A DNA stretch of 31,518 bases from an uncultured Bacilli bacterium (GTDB taxonomy: Bacteria; Bacillota_I; Bacilli_A; RF39; UBA660). The notes under the pieces are model-generated. The model made no database searches. It saw nothing but the letters and a program-made list of their open reading frames with translations, and was not told the origin of the DNA. A program made the translations under genes and the position numbers. Positions 1-7,764 of this stretch are shown here, piece after piece (positions within the stretch are counted from its first letter, which is position 1; every line of letters begins with the position of its first letter). The stretch covers positions 1 through 31,518 of the forward strand of contig CAJUCD010000014.1 in assembly GCA_910585045.1 (NCBI GenBank), read 5' to 3'.

Positions 1-1170
1 CACTTTAGTTTCATAATTCCCTAATGTAGTTTCAAAATGTTCTATAAATACCCTTGCCATATCGTTTTTATAAAAGCGATCAGCTGTCATAGTCCAAAAT
101 ACTAAGTTATTATTCAAATAATAATTACTTTCCTGGCTGCCAAAAGCTCCAGCATAAACTATTTCATCTGCTGTTATAAGCCCTATTGGATAAGTTAATT
201 TCTTATTTCCTTTAATTGATGTTTTACTAGTAAATAAATCATGATTTTTATTTGGACAATATAAAGTTGGTTCAAAAATATCTTTATAAGAATCTTCATA
301 ACCAAATTTAGAAAAACCATTATATGCAGTATAATTTAAACCATAACCTTTTTTAGTATCCATACTCCAAGATAAATTATCCTCATTATTTTTAATTGAC
401 CTATCATTACAAAATCCTGCATTCACATCTATTTTATTTACAAAGTTAGAATTATTCGCAATATTAGTTTCATACCAGTTGTCTACTACTGTTTTTATTG
501 TACTGTCATTTATATTAGCATGCGTTTCTTCATATGTACTACTTCCTGGTGTTCCATACATATATCCTACATAAGCATTGTCATTTGCAAGATTATTAAA
601 TGCACTTACTCCTATTTGTGTAGTTTCACCTGTTTGATCTGTTGTTGGTCCATTATATATTATTCTTATTGTGCCATCACCATTGATTCGCACTATTCGC
701 CAATAATACCCTGCAAATCTTACCCAGTTATTATCAACAACCCCTGCAAAATATTGACTTAAGCCATCATCATCTAAGGCTTCATAATAAACATCATTAC
801 CATCAGTTGTTAATGGTCCATTTATTTCTGGACGATTAGTAAGAGTTTTATTAGCTAAAATTTTCGTTTTAGCTAAAGAATCAAAATATAAATAACAATT
901 TGTATTATTACTGCTTAAATTATTTATTTTTAAACTATTTGTGTTTATATTCCAATTTGGTTGAGCATTATTTGTACATACACTTCTATCTTCATTTAAC
1001 ATATATCCACTTTCTGGGATAGTATTTGTTTTTTCATAGTTTCCATCTTCTTGTTTTATATATATTGCTAAAATATTGTTAGTTTGTAATAAATCTTCTT
1101 TTTTATTTAATAAAAAAATTCCCAGTCCGAGTAGTATTATTAAGCTGATTGTTATTAATATCTTTTTCAT
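1..1170 (-). CDS. DUF6273-like membrane-anchored surface protein (C-terminus outside window)
   Basis: The minus-strand frame is open from ATG at 1170 to the left edge (390 codons), preceded by a GAGGG ribosome site. Residues 3-21 form one hydrophobic segment, giving a signal anchor and an extracytoplasmic body. Around residues 152-172 lies the motif YYWRIVRINGDGTIRIIYNG, followed by NDSTIKTVVDNWY, NAGFCNDRS, LTYPIGLITADEIVYAGAF and FWTMTADRF. This is the pattern I know from DUF6273-like proteins of gut Firmicutes, whose fold resembles lectin/SUMF1-type modules; the function is unknown and surface binding is a guess. The conserved ending GVRPVINLK seen in the copy at 30943 lies beyond the edge. 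It is divergent from a tandem-HTH gene at 1422, with a dyad between them. Confident as a gene, less so as to family name. Confidence 0.8.
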   Translation of the reverse strand, partial: MKKILITISLIILLGLGIFLLNKKEDLLQTNNILAIYIKQEDGNYEKTNTIPESGYMLNEDRSVCTNNAQPNWNINTNSLKINNLSSNNTNCYLYFDSLAKTKILANKTLTNRPEINGPLTTDGNDVYYEALDDDGLSQYFAGVVDNNWVRFAGYYWRIVRINGDGTIRIIYNGPTTDQTGETTQIGVSAFNNLANDNAYVGYMYGTPGSSTYEETHANINDSTIKTVVDNWYETNIANNSNFVNKIDVNAGFCNDRSIKNNEDNLSWSMDTKKGYGLNYTAYNGFSKFGYEDSYKDIFEPTLYCPNKNHDLFTSKTSIKGNKKLTYPIGLITADEIVYAGAFGSQESNYYLNNNLVFWTMTADRFYKNDMARVFIEHFETTLGNYETKV

Positions 1171-1227
1171 ATAATCCCTCTTTCTATTTAATTAGTCTAA
1201 TACTTTTTAATGTATTTTTCATTAGCT

Positions 1228-1242
1228 TCGACAAATGTTGTC
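1228..1242. promoter_or_regulatory. Inverted repeat between the surface-protein and XRE genes
   Basis: GACAA-ATG-TTGTC (1230-1242) sits in the 251-base divergent intergenic region. The left arm read with its flank is TTCGACA, the exact complement of the Spo0A box TGTCGAA. The right arm provides TTGTCA, usable as a plus-strand -35 with CATAAA 17 bases downstream. It could be the operator of the adjacent XRE regulator, a Spo0A site, or chance. Nothing else structured was seen in 1171-1421. Confidence 0.35.
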
Positions 1243-1421
1243 AAAACTTCTCTTATCAAACATAAATAAGTTCATATAAACTAATACAAAAAGTAATACT
1301 TTATGCTATATCTAATATACAATATTATTGAGTATATTTCAAGTTTTTTGTGATTATTTTTAACAAGATATTAACTATTAATATTTCTTGTGGAAAAATA
1401 GATACAAAGAGAGTGAATATA

Positions 1422-1946
1422 ATGGATAATAACTTAACAATAATTGAAGAAAGATTAAAATATTTAAGAGAGCAAAAAGAGTTTACTCAAAGCGAATTTG
1501 CTAAATTACTAGGTGTATCTAGAAGTTTAATTTGCGTTTGGGAAAATGGGTATGCCAATATATCTTTAAGGCAAATGATTAAAATATGTGCAGCTTGTAA
1601 AGTTCCTCTTGATTATTTGCTAGGAATAATAGATGAGTATAATATTAAAGAATATAATTTTATTAATAAATTAGATTTAAAATATGTAGGAGATAAAATT
1701 AGAGAAATAAGAAAAAAAGAGCATTTAACTCAGGATAGGTTTGCTCAAAAAATTGATACTAAAAGAAGTAGTATTAGTTATTATGAAATAGGAAAAATGA
1801 TGATTTCAACTGCAGATTTAAAACAAATTTGTGAAACTTTTGGAGTTAGCTCTGATTATATTGTTGGTAATATTGCAGTTTTAGTTCTAAGAGAAAAAGT
1901 GACAAAGATTAAACCTAAAGATTTTAAAGAAATAATTACAAATTAA
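1422..1946 (+). CDS. Tandem helix-turn-helix XRE-family regulator
   Basis: A 174-residue protein with two complete HTH_3 (Cro/CI-type) domains and little else. HTH1 is at about residues 11-69 (FTQSEFAKLLGVSRSLICVW, ending PLDYLLGI). HTH2 is at about 90-150 (LTQDRFAQKIDTKRSSISYY, ending SSDYIVGN). A short basic tail follows. The frame is open further upstream to a GTG at 1350, but ATG 1422 is chosen because AAAGAGAG precedes it and the protein then starts just before helix 1. It is divergent from the surface-protein gene, so local repression of that gene is the natural inference. A truncated relative of the same two-domain design sits beside the second surface-protein copy at 16073-16441. No ligand-sensing domain is visible. 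Confidence 0.85.
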   Translation: MDNNLTIIEERLKYLREQKEFTQSEFAKLLGVSRSLICVWENGYANISLRQMIKICAACKVPLDYLLGIIDEYNIKEYNFINKLDLKYVGDKIREIRKKEHLTQDRFAQKIDTKRSSISYYEIGKMMISTADLKQICETFGVSSDYIVGNIAVLVLREKVTKIKPKDFKEIITN

Positions 1947-1980
1947 AAAAAATGGATAAGAAGTTCCATTTTTATTTTAT
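1945..1980. terminator. Bidirectional terminator, XRE gene / deoD
   Basis: A 9-bp stem AAAAATGGA (1948-1956) / TCCATTTTT (1965-1973) with an 8-base loop is flanked by A- and T-rich tracts on both sides. It lies between convergent stop codons and overlaps the end of deoD. Confidence 0.7.
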
Positions 1981-2703
1981 AATTGATTCTAAAGCAAGAG
2001 TTATCATATTGTTTAATTTGGTTTCCCTATCCTCTGGTGTTAAAACAACCTTAGAGAATTTAGAGTCTACAACTGTCATTATTGTTGTAGAAAGACAACC
2101 TAATGAATTAGCAACATGTGTTAGACCAAAAGCTTCCATTTCCTCACCAAGTATTTCATAACCTCTTGGAATTCTATCTAAAACTCTATTATAATCAATA
2201 TAAGGTCCAAAAACATCCATAGTTGTTGTCATACCATATAATACTCTTAAATTTAATTCATCAGCTGTATTTAAGATTACTTGATTAAGCTCAGGATTAG
2301 CTTCAACAACATTACCTACATAATTATTATAAGTATAAGCAAAATTAGATTCAGAATATATTTTTTTAGTTAAAATAATATCTCCAATATCTGCTTTAGG
2401 ACTGACTGCTCCACAAGTTCCAATTCTAATAATTTTGTTAACACCAAAATAATGAATTAATTCAAAAACATAAATGCTGGCACTAGGCATTCCCATGCCA
2501 TGAGCCATAACAGTTACTTTTTGCCCTTTGTATTCACCAGTATAGCCAAACATATTGCGAATGCTTGTAACAAGTTTAGCATTAGTTAAAAAATTCTCTG
2601 CTATATATTTAGCTCTTAATGGATCTCCTGGCATTAAAACAATATTTGCTATATCACTTTTATTTTCAACCTTAATATGTATAGGTTCTTCGCCAATAAA
2701 CAT
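1972..2703 (-). CDS. deoD: Purine nucleoside phosphorylase, DeoD type
   Basis: A 243-residue cytoplasmic enzyme of purine salvage: phosphorolysis of purine (deoxy)ribonucleosides to base plus (deoxy)ribose-1-phosphate. Family marks are the phosphate-binding LMPGDPLRAKY (residues 23-33), the HGMGMPSASIYVFELI segment (68-83), GTCGAV (95-100), GEEMEAFGL (186-194) and Asp213 in TVVDSKF, the position of the general acid (usual context TVSD). The length matches the hexameric low-molecular-weight family. An in-frame GTG lies 9 bases upstream, but it falls inside AGAGGTG, which is better read as the ribosome site for ATG 2703. It lies downstream of eno on the same strand. Confidence 0.93.
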   Translation of the reverse strand: MFIGEEPIHIKVENKSDIANIVLMPGDPLRAKYIAENFLTNAKLVTSIRNMFGYTGEYKGQKVTVMAHGMGMPSASIYVFELIHYFGVNKIIRIGTCGAVSPKADIGDIILTKKIYSESNFAYTYNNYVGNVVEANPELNQVILNTADELNLRVLYGMTTTMDVFGPYIDYNRVLDRIPRGYEILGEEMEAFGLTHVANSLGCLSTTIMTVVDSKFSKVVLTPEDRETKLNNMITLALESIIK

Positions 2704-2779
2704 ATTAATCACCTCTACTTTAATATTAACATATTTTTATGAAACTATTAAGATTAATTTTATTCTTCTTTACATTTTG

Positions 2780-4009
2780 TTACTTTCGTAACCTTTCTTC
2801 AATTCTTATTAATTCATTATATTTAGCTATACGTTCCCCTCTTGCTACAGAGCCAGCTTTAATAAATGGCATAGATAAACCAACAGCAAAATCTGCAATG
2901 TAAGTATCTTCTGTTTCGCCACTACGATGAGACATTATTAATTTATAATTATGACGTTTTGCATATAGAACTGTTTTAATCATTTCAGTTACTGTACCTA
3001 TTTGATTAGCTTTAATTATAATGGCATTACCTGCAGCTAGTTTGCAACCTTTTTCTAAACACCTCATATTAGTGGCAAAATAATCATCGCCAACAATCAT
3101 AACTTTCTCACCAATTAATTTAGTTAAAACTGCTAAAGATTCAAAATCATTTTCTTCAAATGGATCTTCAATACTAATAATTGGATATTTATTTACAAGA
3201 GTTATATAATACTTTATTAACTCATCACTAGTTAACCAACCATTATCTAAATGATATTGTTTAGTATTTTTATTATACAAATGACTAGCTGCTACATCAA
3301 GAGCAATAAAAACATCTTTTCCCGCAATATAGCCTGCTTTTTTTATAGCTTCCATAATTAAATCAAGTGCTAAAGTATTATATTCTAAATTTGGAGCAAA
3401 ACCACCTTCATCTCCTAAAGCTGTATTTAATTTTTGACTTTTTAAGATTTTTTTTAATGTGTGAAATATTTCACTGGCAGCTCGAATGCGCTCTTTAAAA
3501 TTTTTAACTACGGGAACAATCATAAACTCTTGAATATCAATATTATTATCAGCATGAGCGCCACCATTTATAACGTTTATTAAAGGTATAGGAATACTAA
3601 CTTTACCATTACTAAGATATGTATACAACTCTTTATTTTCTAATTTAGCAGCGGCTTTTATAGAAGCTAGAGAAACTGCTAACATTGCATTAGCACCTAA
3701 CTTACTTTTATTATTAGTACCATCAAGTCCTATTAGTAATTTATCTATTGCTACTTGTTCTAATTCCATACCTACTAAATTATTTTTGATAATTGTATTT
3801 ACATTATTAACTGCTTTTAAAACGCCTAATCCTAAATAACGGTAATCATTATCACGAAGTTCTAAAGCTTCTTTGGCTCCAGTTGAGGCGCCACTTGGAA
3901 CAGATGCAGTAGCAGTTATACCATTATCTAAATAAATTTCTACTTCTACAGTAGGATATCCCCTACTATCTAATATTTCGCGTCCAATTAAATTTGTAAT
4001 TTTAGCCAT
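2780..4009 (-). CDS. eno: Enolase
   Basis: Phosphopyruvate hydratase, interconverting 2-phosphoglycerate and phosphoenolpyruvate in glycolysis. At 409 residues it is slightly shorter than usual. All catalytic elements are visible: Glu161 in DIQEFMIVPV, Glu201 in LGDEGGFAPN, the Mg ligands Asp238, Glu281 (SIEDPFEEND) and Asp308 (GDDYFATN), Lys333 in IIKANQIGT, His361 in SHRSGETEDT and Lys384 in IKAGSVARGER. Some signature positions are unusual: ALDVAASHLY has His where Glu is common, and GDDYF replaces the common GDDLF. The start is ATG 4009, with AGGTG six bases upstream; the GTG at 4018 lies within that ribosome site. A GTTAC-GAAA-GTAAC hairpin (2779-2792) contains the stop codon but has no U-tract. 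Confidence 0.96.
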   Translation of the reverse strand: MAKITNLIGREILDSRGYPTVEVEIYLDNGITATASVPSGASTGAKEALELRDNDYRYLGLGVLKAVNNVNTIIKNNLVGMELEQVAIDKLLIGLDGTNNKSKLGANAMLAVSLASIKAAAKLENKELYTYLSNGKVSIPIPLINVINGGAHADNNIDIQEFMIVPVVKNFKERIRAASEIFHTLKKILKSQKLNTALGDEGGFAPNLEYNTLALDLIMEAIKKAGYIAGKDVFIALDVAASHLYNKNTKQYHLDNGWLTSDELIKYYITLVNKYPIISIEDPFEENDFESLAVLTKLIGEKVMIVGDDYFATNMRCLEKGCKLAAGNAIIIKANQIGTVTEMIKTVLYAKRHNYKLIMSHRSGETEDTYIADFAVGLSMPFIKAGSVARGERIAKYNELIRIEERLRK

Positions 4010-4033
4010 ATACTTCACCTGTTTCTAATAAAG

Positions 4034-4063
4034 AGTATACCAAAAAACAATACTAATTATCAA
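4034..4063 (-). promoter_or_regulatory. Probable sigma-A promoter of eno
   Basis: On the minus strand TTGATA (4058-4063), an 18-base spacer and TATACT (4034-4039) lie just upstream of the eno ribosome site. Confidence 0.55.
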
Positions 4064-4125
4064 TAAAAATACTATTTAATTTATTTTTAAACAAAAATTT
4101 ACAGTTTTTTTATTTTAGTTTATAG

Positions 4126-4154
4126 TGGACTTACTATCTTCTATTTGATACAAT
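4126..4154 (+). promoter_or_regulatory. Possible promoter of the racemase-like gene
   Basis: TGGACT (4126-4131), a 17-base spacer and TACAAT (4149-4154) end 18 bases before the chosen ATG. The -10 is good and the -35 is weak. Confidence 0.45.
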
Positions 4155-4172
4155 TTATTTATGGTGAATTTA

Positions 4173-5186
4173 ATGGATAATATAAATTATATAAATATTA
4201 GTAGAAATGTTTTAGATGATAATATAAAAAGTCTAAAAAATAAATTTAAGTATGATTATTATATTTTAGATGTTTCTAATAATGCTTTCGGTCATGGAAT
4301 GTTTATAATGAAGAATTTAGAGATAGATTATCTCTATACAAATAGTTTAAAAGATGTTTATAATATTCGGAAGTATGATAAAGATATACCCGTTATTTTA
4401 AATGATAAAGTTAATGAAGATAATATTTTAGATGCTATTAATAATAATATAATTTTAATTATTCAAAGAGTTCAGGATTTGAAAGAAATAAATGAATTTG
4501 ACTTATTTGATAATATAAACATAATATTAAATATAGATGTAGATAATAATTATGGAATTGGTAATAGAGAAGAAATTAAAGATGCTATTGATATTATTAC
4601 CAATAATAAGCGAATTAATTTAATGGGAATAAAAGCAGATATTAGTGAAGATAAATATAAAGAATTTATATATCTTATTAATCATTTGTTAAAGTTTGAT
4701 ATAAAGCTTTTTATACTTAATAATGAAATAAATAAGCATAAATATCAATATTCAAACGCTATTATTTTTAAAACAGCTATTTATGGAATTAATAATATTA
4801 AAAATAGATTTTTTAGAAAGGATGAAAAAGATACAAATCAAATATTTAATTTATATTCAAGAATAGTTAAAATTAAAAATATTAGTAAAGGAAAGAAAAA
4901 TAAATATATAGCAATTATTCCTTTTGAAAATAATTTTGGTATTTTAAATTTAATAAATAAAGTGTATATAAAAAATAAATTATATTCAGTTTTAAATATA
5001 GAAGATAATTATATGATTATAGAAATAGATGATAGTATTAATGAAGATTCAGTAGTAGAAATAACTGGTATTAATAATCCATTAGAAAATTATGTTACTC
5101 ATAATATTTTAGGTTGTGTAATTTTATTAAATAATAATTTACCTATTTTATATGATAATAAAGATAAACAAGATATTTATTCTTAA
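4173..5186 (+). CDS. Alanine-racemase-fold protein lacking catalytic residues (probable pseudoenzyme)
   Basis: A 337-residue protein with the outline of a fold-III alanine racemase. It starts INISRNVLDDNIKSLK, like the family's IDLDAL.HNI. Next comes ILDVSNNAFGHG (31-42), which aligns with the PLP loop AVVKANAYGHG, so Ser35 stands where the PLP-binding lysine should be. NIDVDNNYGIG (120-130) matches the KIDTGMxRxG segment without its arginine. YSRIVKIKNI begins the C-terminal beta domain, where IIPFENNFG (248-256) replaces the VPIGYADG motif that carries the catalytic tyrosine. The enzyme should therefore not racemise alanine. The reading frame is intact, with a ribosome site (GGTGA 5 bases before ATG 4173) and a plausible promoter, so it looks expressed. 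The sequence is strongly biased to Asn, Ile and Lys. It may be a repurposed binding protein or a gene under relaxed selection. Confidence 0.75.
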   Translation: MDNINYINISRNVLDDNIKSLKNKFKYDYYILDVSNNAFGHGMFIMKNLEIDYLYTNSLKDVYNIRKYDKDIPVILNDKVNEDNILDAINNNIILIIQRVQDLKEINEFDLFDNINIILNIDVDNNYGIGNREEIKDAIDIITNNKRINLMGIKADISEDKYKEFIYLINHLLKFDIKLFILNNEINKHKYQYSNAIIFKTAIYGINNIKNRFFRKDEKDTNQIFNLYSRIVKIKNISKGKKNKYIAIIPFENNFGILNLINKVYIKNKLYSVLNIEDNYMIIEIDDSINEDSVVEITGINNPLENYVTHNILGCVILLNNNLPILYDNKDKQDIYS

Positions 5187-5188
5187 AC

Positions 5189-5220
5189 AAAAAAGCAACT
5201 TTTGATAAGTTGCTTATATT
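5189..5220. terminator. Terminator shared by racemase-like gene and tRNA operon
   Basis: A 9-bp perfect stem AAGCAACTT (5193-5201) / AAGTTGCTT (5207-5215) has a 5-base loop. Read on the minus strand it is followed by six T, a good end for the tRNA operon; on the plus strand the tract is TATATTTT. Confidence 0.8.
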
Positions 5221-5249
5221 TTACTCGAAATCTCGAGTTGTTATTAAAA

Positions 5250-5325
5250 TGGTGGCTCGCTTGGGATTCGAACCCAAGACCCTTTGATTAAAAGTCAAAT
5301 GCTCTACCGACTGAGCTAGCGAACC
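5250..5325 (-). tRNA. tRNA-Lys (anticodon TTT)
   Basis: The acceptor GGTTCGC pairs with GCGAGCC (one G-T wobble), followed by A and an encoded CCA. The anticodon loop is CTTTTAA, and the T arm carries GGTTCGAATCC. It is the last gene of a five-tRNA operon. Confidence 0.96.
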
Positions 5326-5329
5326 AAGA

Positions 5330-5405
5330 TGGCTGCCTCGGCTGGATTCGGACCAGCGGAATGTCAGAGTCAAAGTCTGATGCCTTACCACTTGGCTACG
5401 AGGCA
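5330..5405 (-). tRNA. tRNA-Gln (anticodon TTG)
   Basis: The acceptor TGCCTCG pairs with CGAGGCA, then G and an encoded CCA. The anticodon loop is CTTTGAC. The D arm AGCCAAGTGGTAAGGC is typical of tRNA-Gln. Confidence 0.95.
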
Positions 5406-5414
5406 ATATTAAAG

Positions 5415-5498
5415 TGGTGGGGAGACATGGATTTGAACCATGGAACCCGAAGGAACAGATTTACAGTCTGCCGCGTTTGGCCACTTCGCTATCTCCCC
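5415..5498 (-). tRNA. tRNA-Tyr (anticodon GTA)
   Basis: Class II tRNA of 84 bases with a long variable arm. The acceptor GGGGAGA pairs with TCTCCCC, then ACCA. The anticodon loop is CTGTAAA. Confidence 0.95.
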
Positions 5499-5506
5499 AT
5501 AAGAAA

Positions 5507-5582
5507 TGGTGCCGACAGAGGGAGTCGAACCCCCAACCTACTGATTACAAGTCAGTTGCGCTGCCAGTTACGCTATGTCGGC
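5507..5582 (-). tRNA. tRNA-Thr (anticodon TGT)
   Basis: The acceptor GCCGACA pairs with TGTCGGC, then ACCA. The anticodon loop is CTTGTAA. Confidence 0.95.
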
Positions 5583-5594
5583 AAAAAATAAAAA

Positions 5595-5671
5595 TGGTGG
5601 GCGCTATAGGACTCGAACCTATGACCCCCTGCTTGTAAGGCAGGTGCTCTAACCAACTGAGCTAAGCGCCC
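5595..5671 (-). tRNA. tRNA-Val (anticodon TAC)
   Basis: The acceptor GGGCGCT pairs with AGCGCCC, then ACCA. The anticodon loop is CTTACAA. It is the first gene of the tRNA operon, 21 bases from the -10 box. Confidence 0.95.
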
Positions 5672-5692
5672 ATTTCCCACTTGACATAAATT

Positions 5693-5721
5693 AATATAAC
5701 ATTAATACTTTAACTTGTCAA
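5693..5721 (-). promoter_or_regulatory. Promoter of the tRNA operon
   Basis: On the minus strand TTGACA (5716-5721), a 17-base spacer and TATATT (5693-5698) form a near-perfect sigma-A promoter just before tRNA-Val. The rest of 5722-5776 is AT-rich, with no structure I recognise. Confidence 0.85.
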
Positions 5722-5776
5722 TAACTTTTTCATGTTTTAATGTTTAAAAATTTATATTTTTGTGTGTATTTTTTTA

Positions 5777-7006
5777 TTAATCTTTAGCGATTAATTCGTT
5801 TATAGCATTGCATATAGCTAGCTTACCATAATTATATGTAACGCCTCCTTGTTGATAAGCAATAAATGGCGGTCTTATCGGTCCGTCACATGATAATTCG
5901 ATACTTGATCCTTGAGTAAAAGCACCACTAGCCATAATAACTTCATCTTCATATCCTGGTGTGCTTGTTGGTATTGGCATACTTCCAGAATCTATTGGAG
6001 AATTTTTTTGAATTAGTTGAACATATTTTATTAATAAATCTTTATTTTCAAAAATTATATTTTGAACAATATCTGCTCTAGCACTTTGATATGATGGTTC
6101 TACTTTAAATCCTAATTTTTCCATTAAGTAACTAGTTAAAACAGCTGTTTTTAGTGCTGAAGCTACAACAGATGGAGCGAAATATAAACCTTGCAAAATA
6201 CTTTTATTAGACCCTAAACTTGGTCCAACATCAATTCCTTCTCCTGGAAGATTTAGTCTTTCTGCACATAAATTTATAAGATCTTCTTTTCCTACTATAT
6301 AAGCACCGTTATTAGCAATAGAACCTCCTAAATTTTTAATTAATGAACCAACAATTATATCCGCTCCTACTTCAAGTGGTGAAGTTTTTTCAATAAATTC
6401 ACAATAACAATTATCAATCATTATTATTACTTCTTTATCAATTTCACGAATAGCTTTTATAACCTCTTCTAAATCTTTTATTTTTATGCTTTCTCTAGTA
6501 GAATAGCCTTTACTTCTTTGAATTTCAATTAATTTAATTTTGTGTTCTTTTAGTTTTTCTTTAATACTAGAAATATCAAATTTATTATTAATTAAATCTA
6601 TTTGTTCATAATTAATATGGAAACTTTTTAAAGAACTAGGATTATCTTTAATACCTATTACTTCATGTAATGTATCGTACGGAAGCCCACTTATTGATAA
6701 CATAGTATCTCCTGGCCTTAAAAGACCAAATAAGCATGTACTTAAAGCATGTGAACCGCTTATAAATTGGTTACGAACAAGAGCCTTTTCCCCTTTTAAA
6801 ACTTTAGCAAAAACTCTTTCAATAGCTTCTCTCCCACAGTCATTATAACCATATCCAGTAGTCATATTAAAATGAGTTTCATTTATATTCTCGCTTTGAA
6901 AAGCAGATAATACTAAATTACTAAAATAATATTCATTTTGTTCTATTTGGCGAAATATAGATTCACAATCTTTTTCGGCTTTTAAAACTAAATTCTCAAT
7001 AGTCAT
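5777..7006 (-). CDS. PLP-dependent methionine gamma-lyase / aluminium-resistance family protein
   Basis: A 409-residue fold-I PLP enzyme of the YnbB family (often named methionine gamma-lyase family or aluminium resistance protein). GYGYNDCGREAIERVF lies near residues 51-66. ALVRNQFISGSHALS (75-89) follows, then the PLP-side aspartate Asp198 in IMIDNCYCEF and the Schiff-base Lys224 in VGSLIKNLGGSI. Homology supports a C-S lyase-like reaction on a sulfur amino acid, but the substrate cannot be read from the sequence. The start at 7006 has AGAGG seven bases upstream. It is the last gene of an apparent operon behind an SDR gene (41-base gap). No clear terminator follows before the tRNA promoter. 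Confidence 0.85.
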   Translation of the reverse strand: MTIENLVLKAEKDCESIFRQIEQNEYYFSNLVLSAFQSENINETHFNMTTGYGYNDCGREAIERVFAKVLKGEKALVRNQFISGSHALSTCLFGLLRPGDTMLSISGLPYDTLHEVIGIKDNPSSLKSFHINYEQIDLINNKFDISSIKEKLKEHKIKLIEIQRSKGYSTRESIKIKDLEEVIKAIREIDKEVIIMIDNCYCEFIEKTSPLEVGADIIVGSLIKNLGGSIANNGAYIVGKEDLINLCAERLNLPGEGIDVGPSLGSNKSILQGLYFAPSVVASALKTAVLTSYLMEKLGFKVEPSYQSARADIVQNIIFENKDLLIKYVQLIQKNSPIDSGSMPIPTSTPGYEDEVIMASGAFTQGSSIELSCDGPIRPPFIAYQQGGVTYNYGKLAICNAINELIAKD

Positions 7007-7047
7007 GTTATAACCTCTACTTTCAATTTATTTAATTATTTAAAAAG

Positions 7048-7761
7048 CTATTTTAATCCTCCATCAACACGTAAGATACTATCAACAATATAACTTGCTT
7101 CTTTACTTGCTAAAAAGAAAACTACATTAGCTATTTCTTCTGGTTCAGCAAAACGGTTAAGAATAATTTTGCTTTTTTCTTTTTCAATATAATGTGGTTC
7201 CATTTCTAAAACATTAGAAGTATTAATCCAACCAGATGCTATAGCGTTAACTCTAATATCTGGCCCATAAATTTTAGCAAAATTATGAGTTAGAGATATT
7301 AATCCCGCTTTTGAAGCATCATAATCTAAAGAATAAGCTTCTGGAGTATCAATTGCATTAGTAGAAGATATATTAATAATACTTCCTTTTGCCATTATAT
7401 CTTTAGCATACTTACAGGTTAAGAATGGTCCTATTAAATTAACATCTAATATTTGTTTAAAGTTTGCAACTGTTTTATCTTCAAGCTCTGAGTCAATAGA
7501 AATGGCTGCATTGTTAACTAAAACATCTAGTTTTCCTTGTTCTTCTTTAATTATTTGCATCATTTTTATGACATCTTCTTCCTTAGATATATCGCCATAC
7601 AGAAAATGAGCTTTAGGATCTTTAGCATATTTTTTTGCTAATTCTTTTAAAGAAGTACTTTTATAGTTTATATAAGCAATATCTCCTGATTCTAAAAACT
7701 TTTTAGCAATACTACTTCCTAATCCTCGTGAAGCCCCTGTTACTAAAACTACTCTATTCAT
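7048..7761 (-). CDS. Short-chain dehydrogenase/reductase (FabG-like)
   Basis: A 237-residue classical SDR. The Rossmann cofactor motif TGASRGLG is at residues 8-15, NNAA at 83-86 and INISS at 129-133. The catalytic Tyr147 and Lys151 lie in LDYDASK, and DGG is near the C-terminus. It resembles 3-oxoacyl-ACP reductase, but no other fatty-acid synthesis gene is nearby, so the substrate is open. Its GAGG ribosome site lies within the last codons of the upstream transglycosylase gene, whose stop is three bases before this ATG, so translation is probably coupled. Confidence 0.88.
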   Translation of the reverse strand: MNRVVLVTGASRGLGSSIAKKFLESGDIAYINYKSTSLKELAKKYAKDPKAHFLYGDISKEEDVIKMMQIIKEEQGKLDVLVNNAAISIDSELEDKTVANFKQILDVNLIGPFLTCKYAKDIMAKGSIINISSTNAIDTPEAYSLDYDASKAGLISLTHNFAKIYGPDIRVNAIASGWINTSNVLEMEPHYIEKEKSKIILNRFAEPEEIANVVFFLASKEASYIVDSILRVDGGLK

Positions 7762-7764
7762 ATT

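Noticed and set aside
520..762. Plus-strand open frame of 80 codons inside the first surface-protein gene
   Set aside because: Cys/Ile/Tyr-rich composition, no ribosome site, and it lies opposite a frame with clear family motifs.
2779..2792. GTTAC-GAAA-GTAAC hairpin at the end of eno as a terminator
   Set aside because: Only a 5-bp stem, and no U-tract follows on the minus strand, so termination is doubtful; recorded under eno only.
5221..5640. Several open frames of 60-75 codons, on both strands, through the tRNA cluster
   Set aside because: They cross five complete tRNA genes with encoded CCA; no ribosome sites, and the translations are tRNA sequence read as protein.
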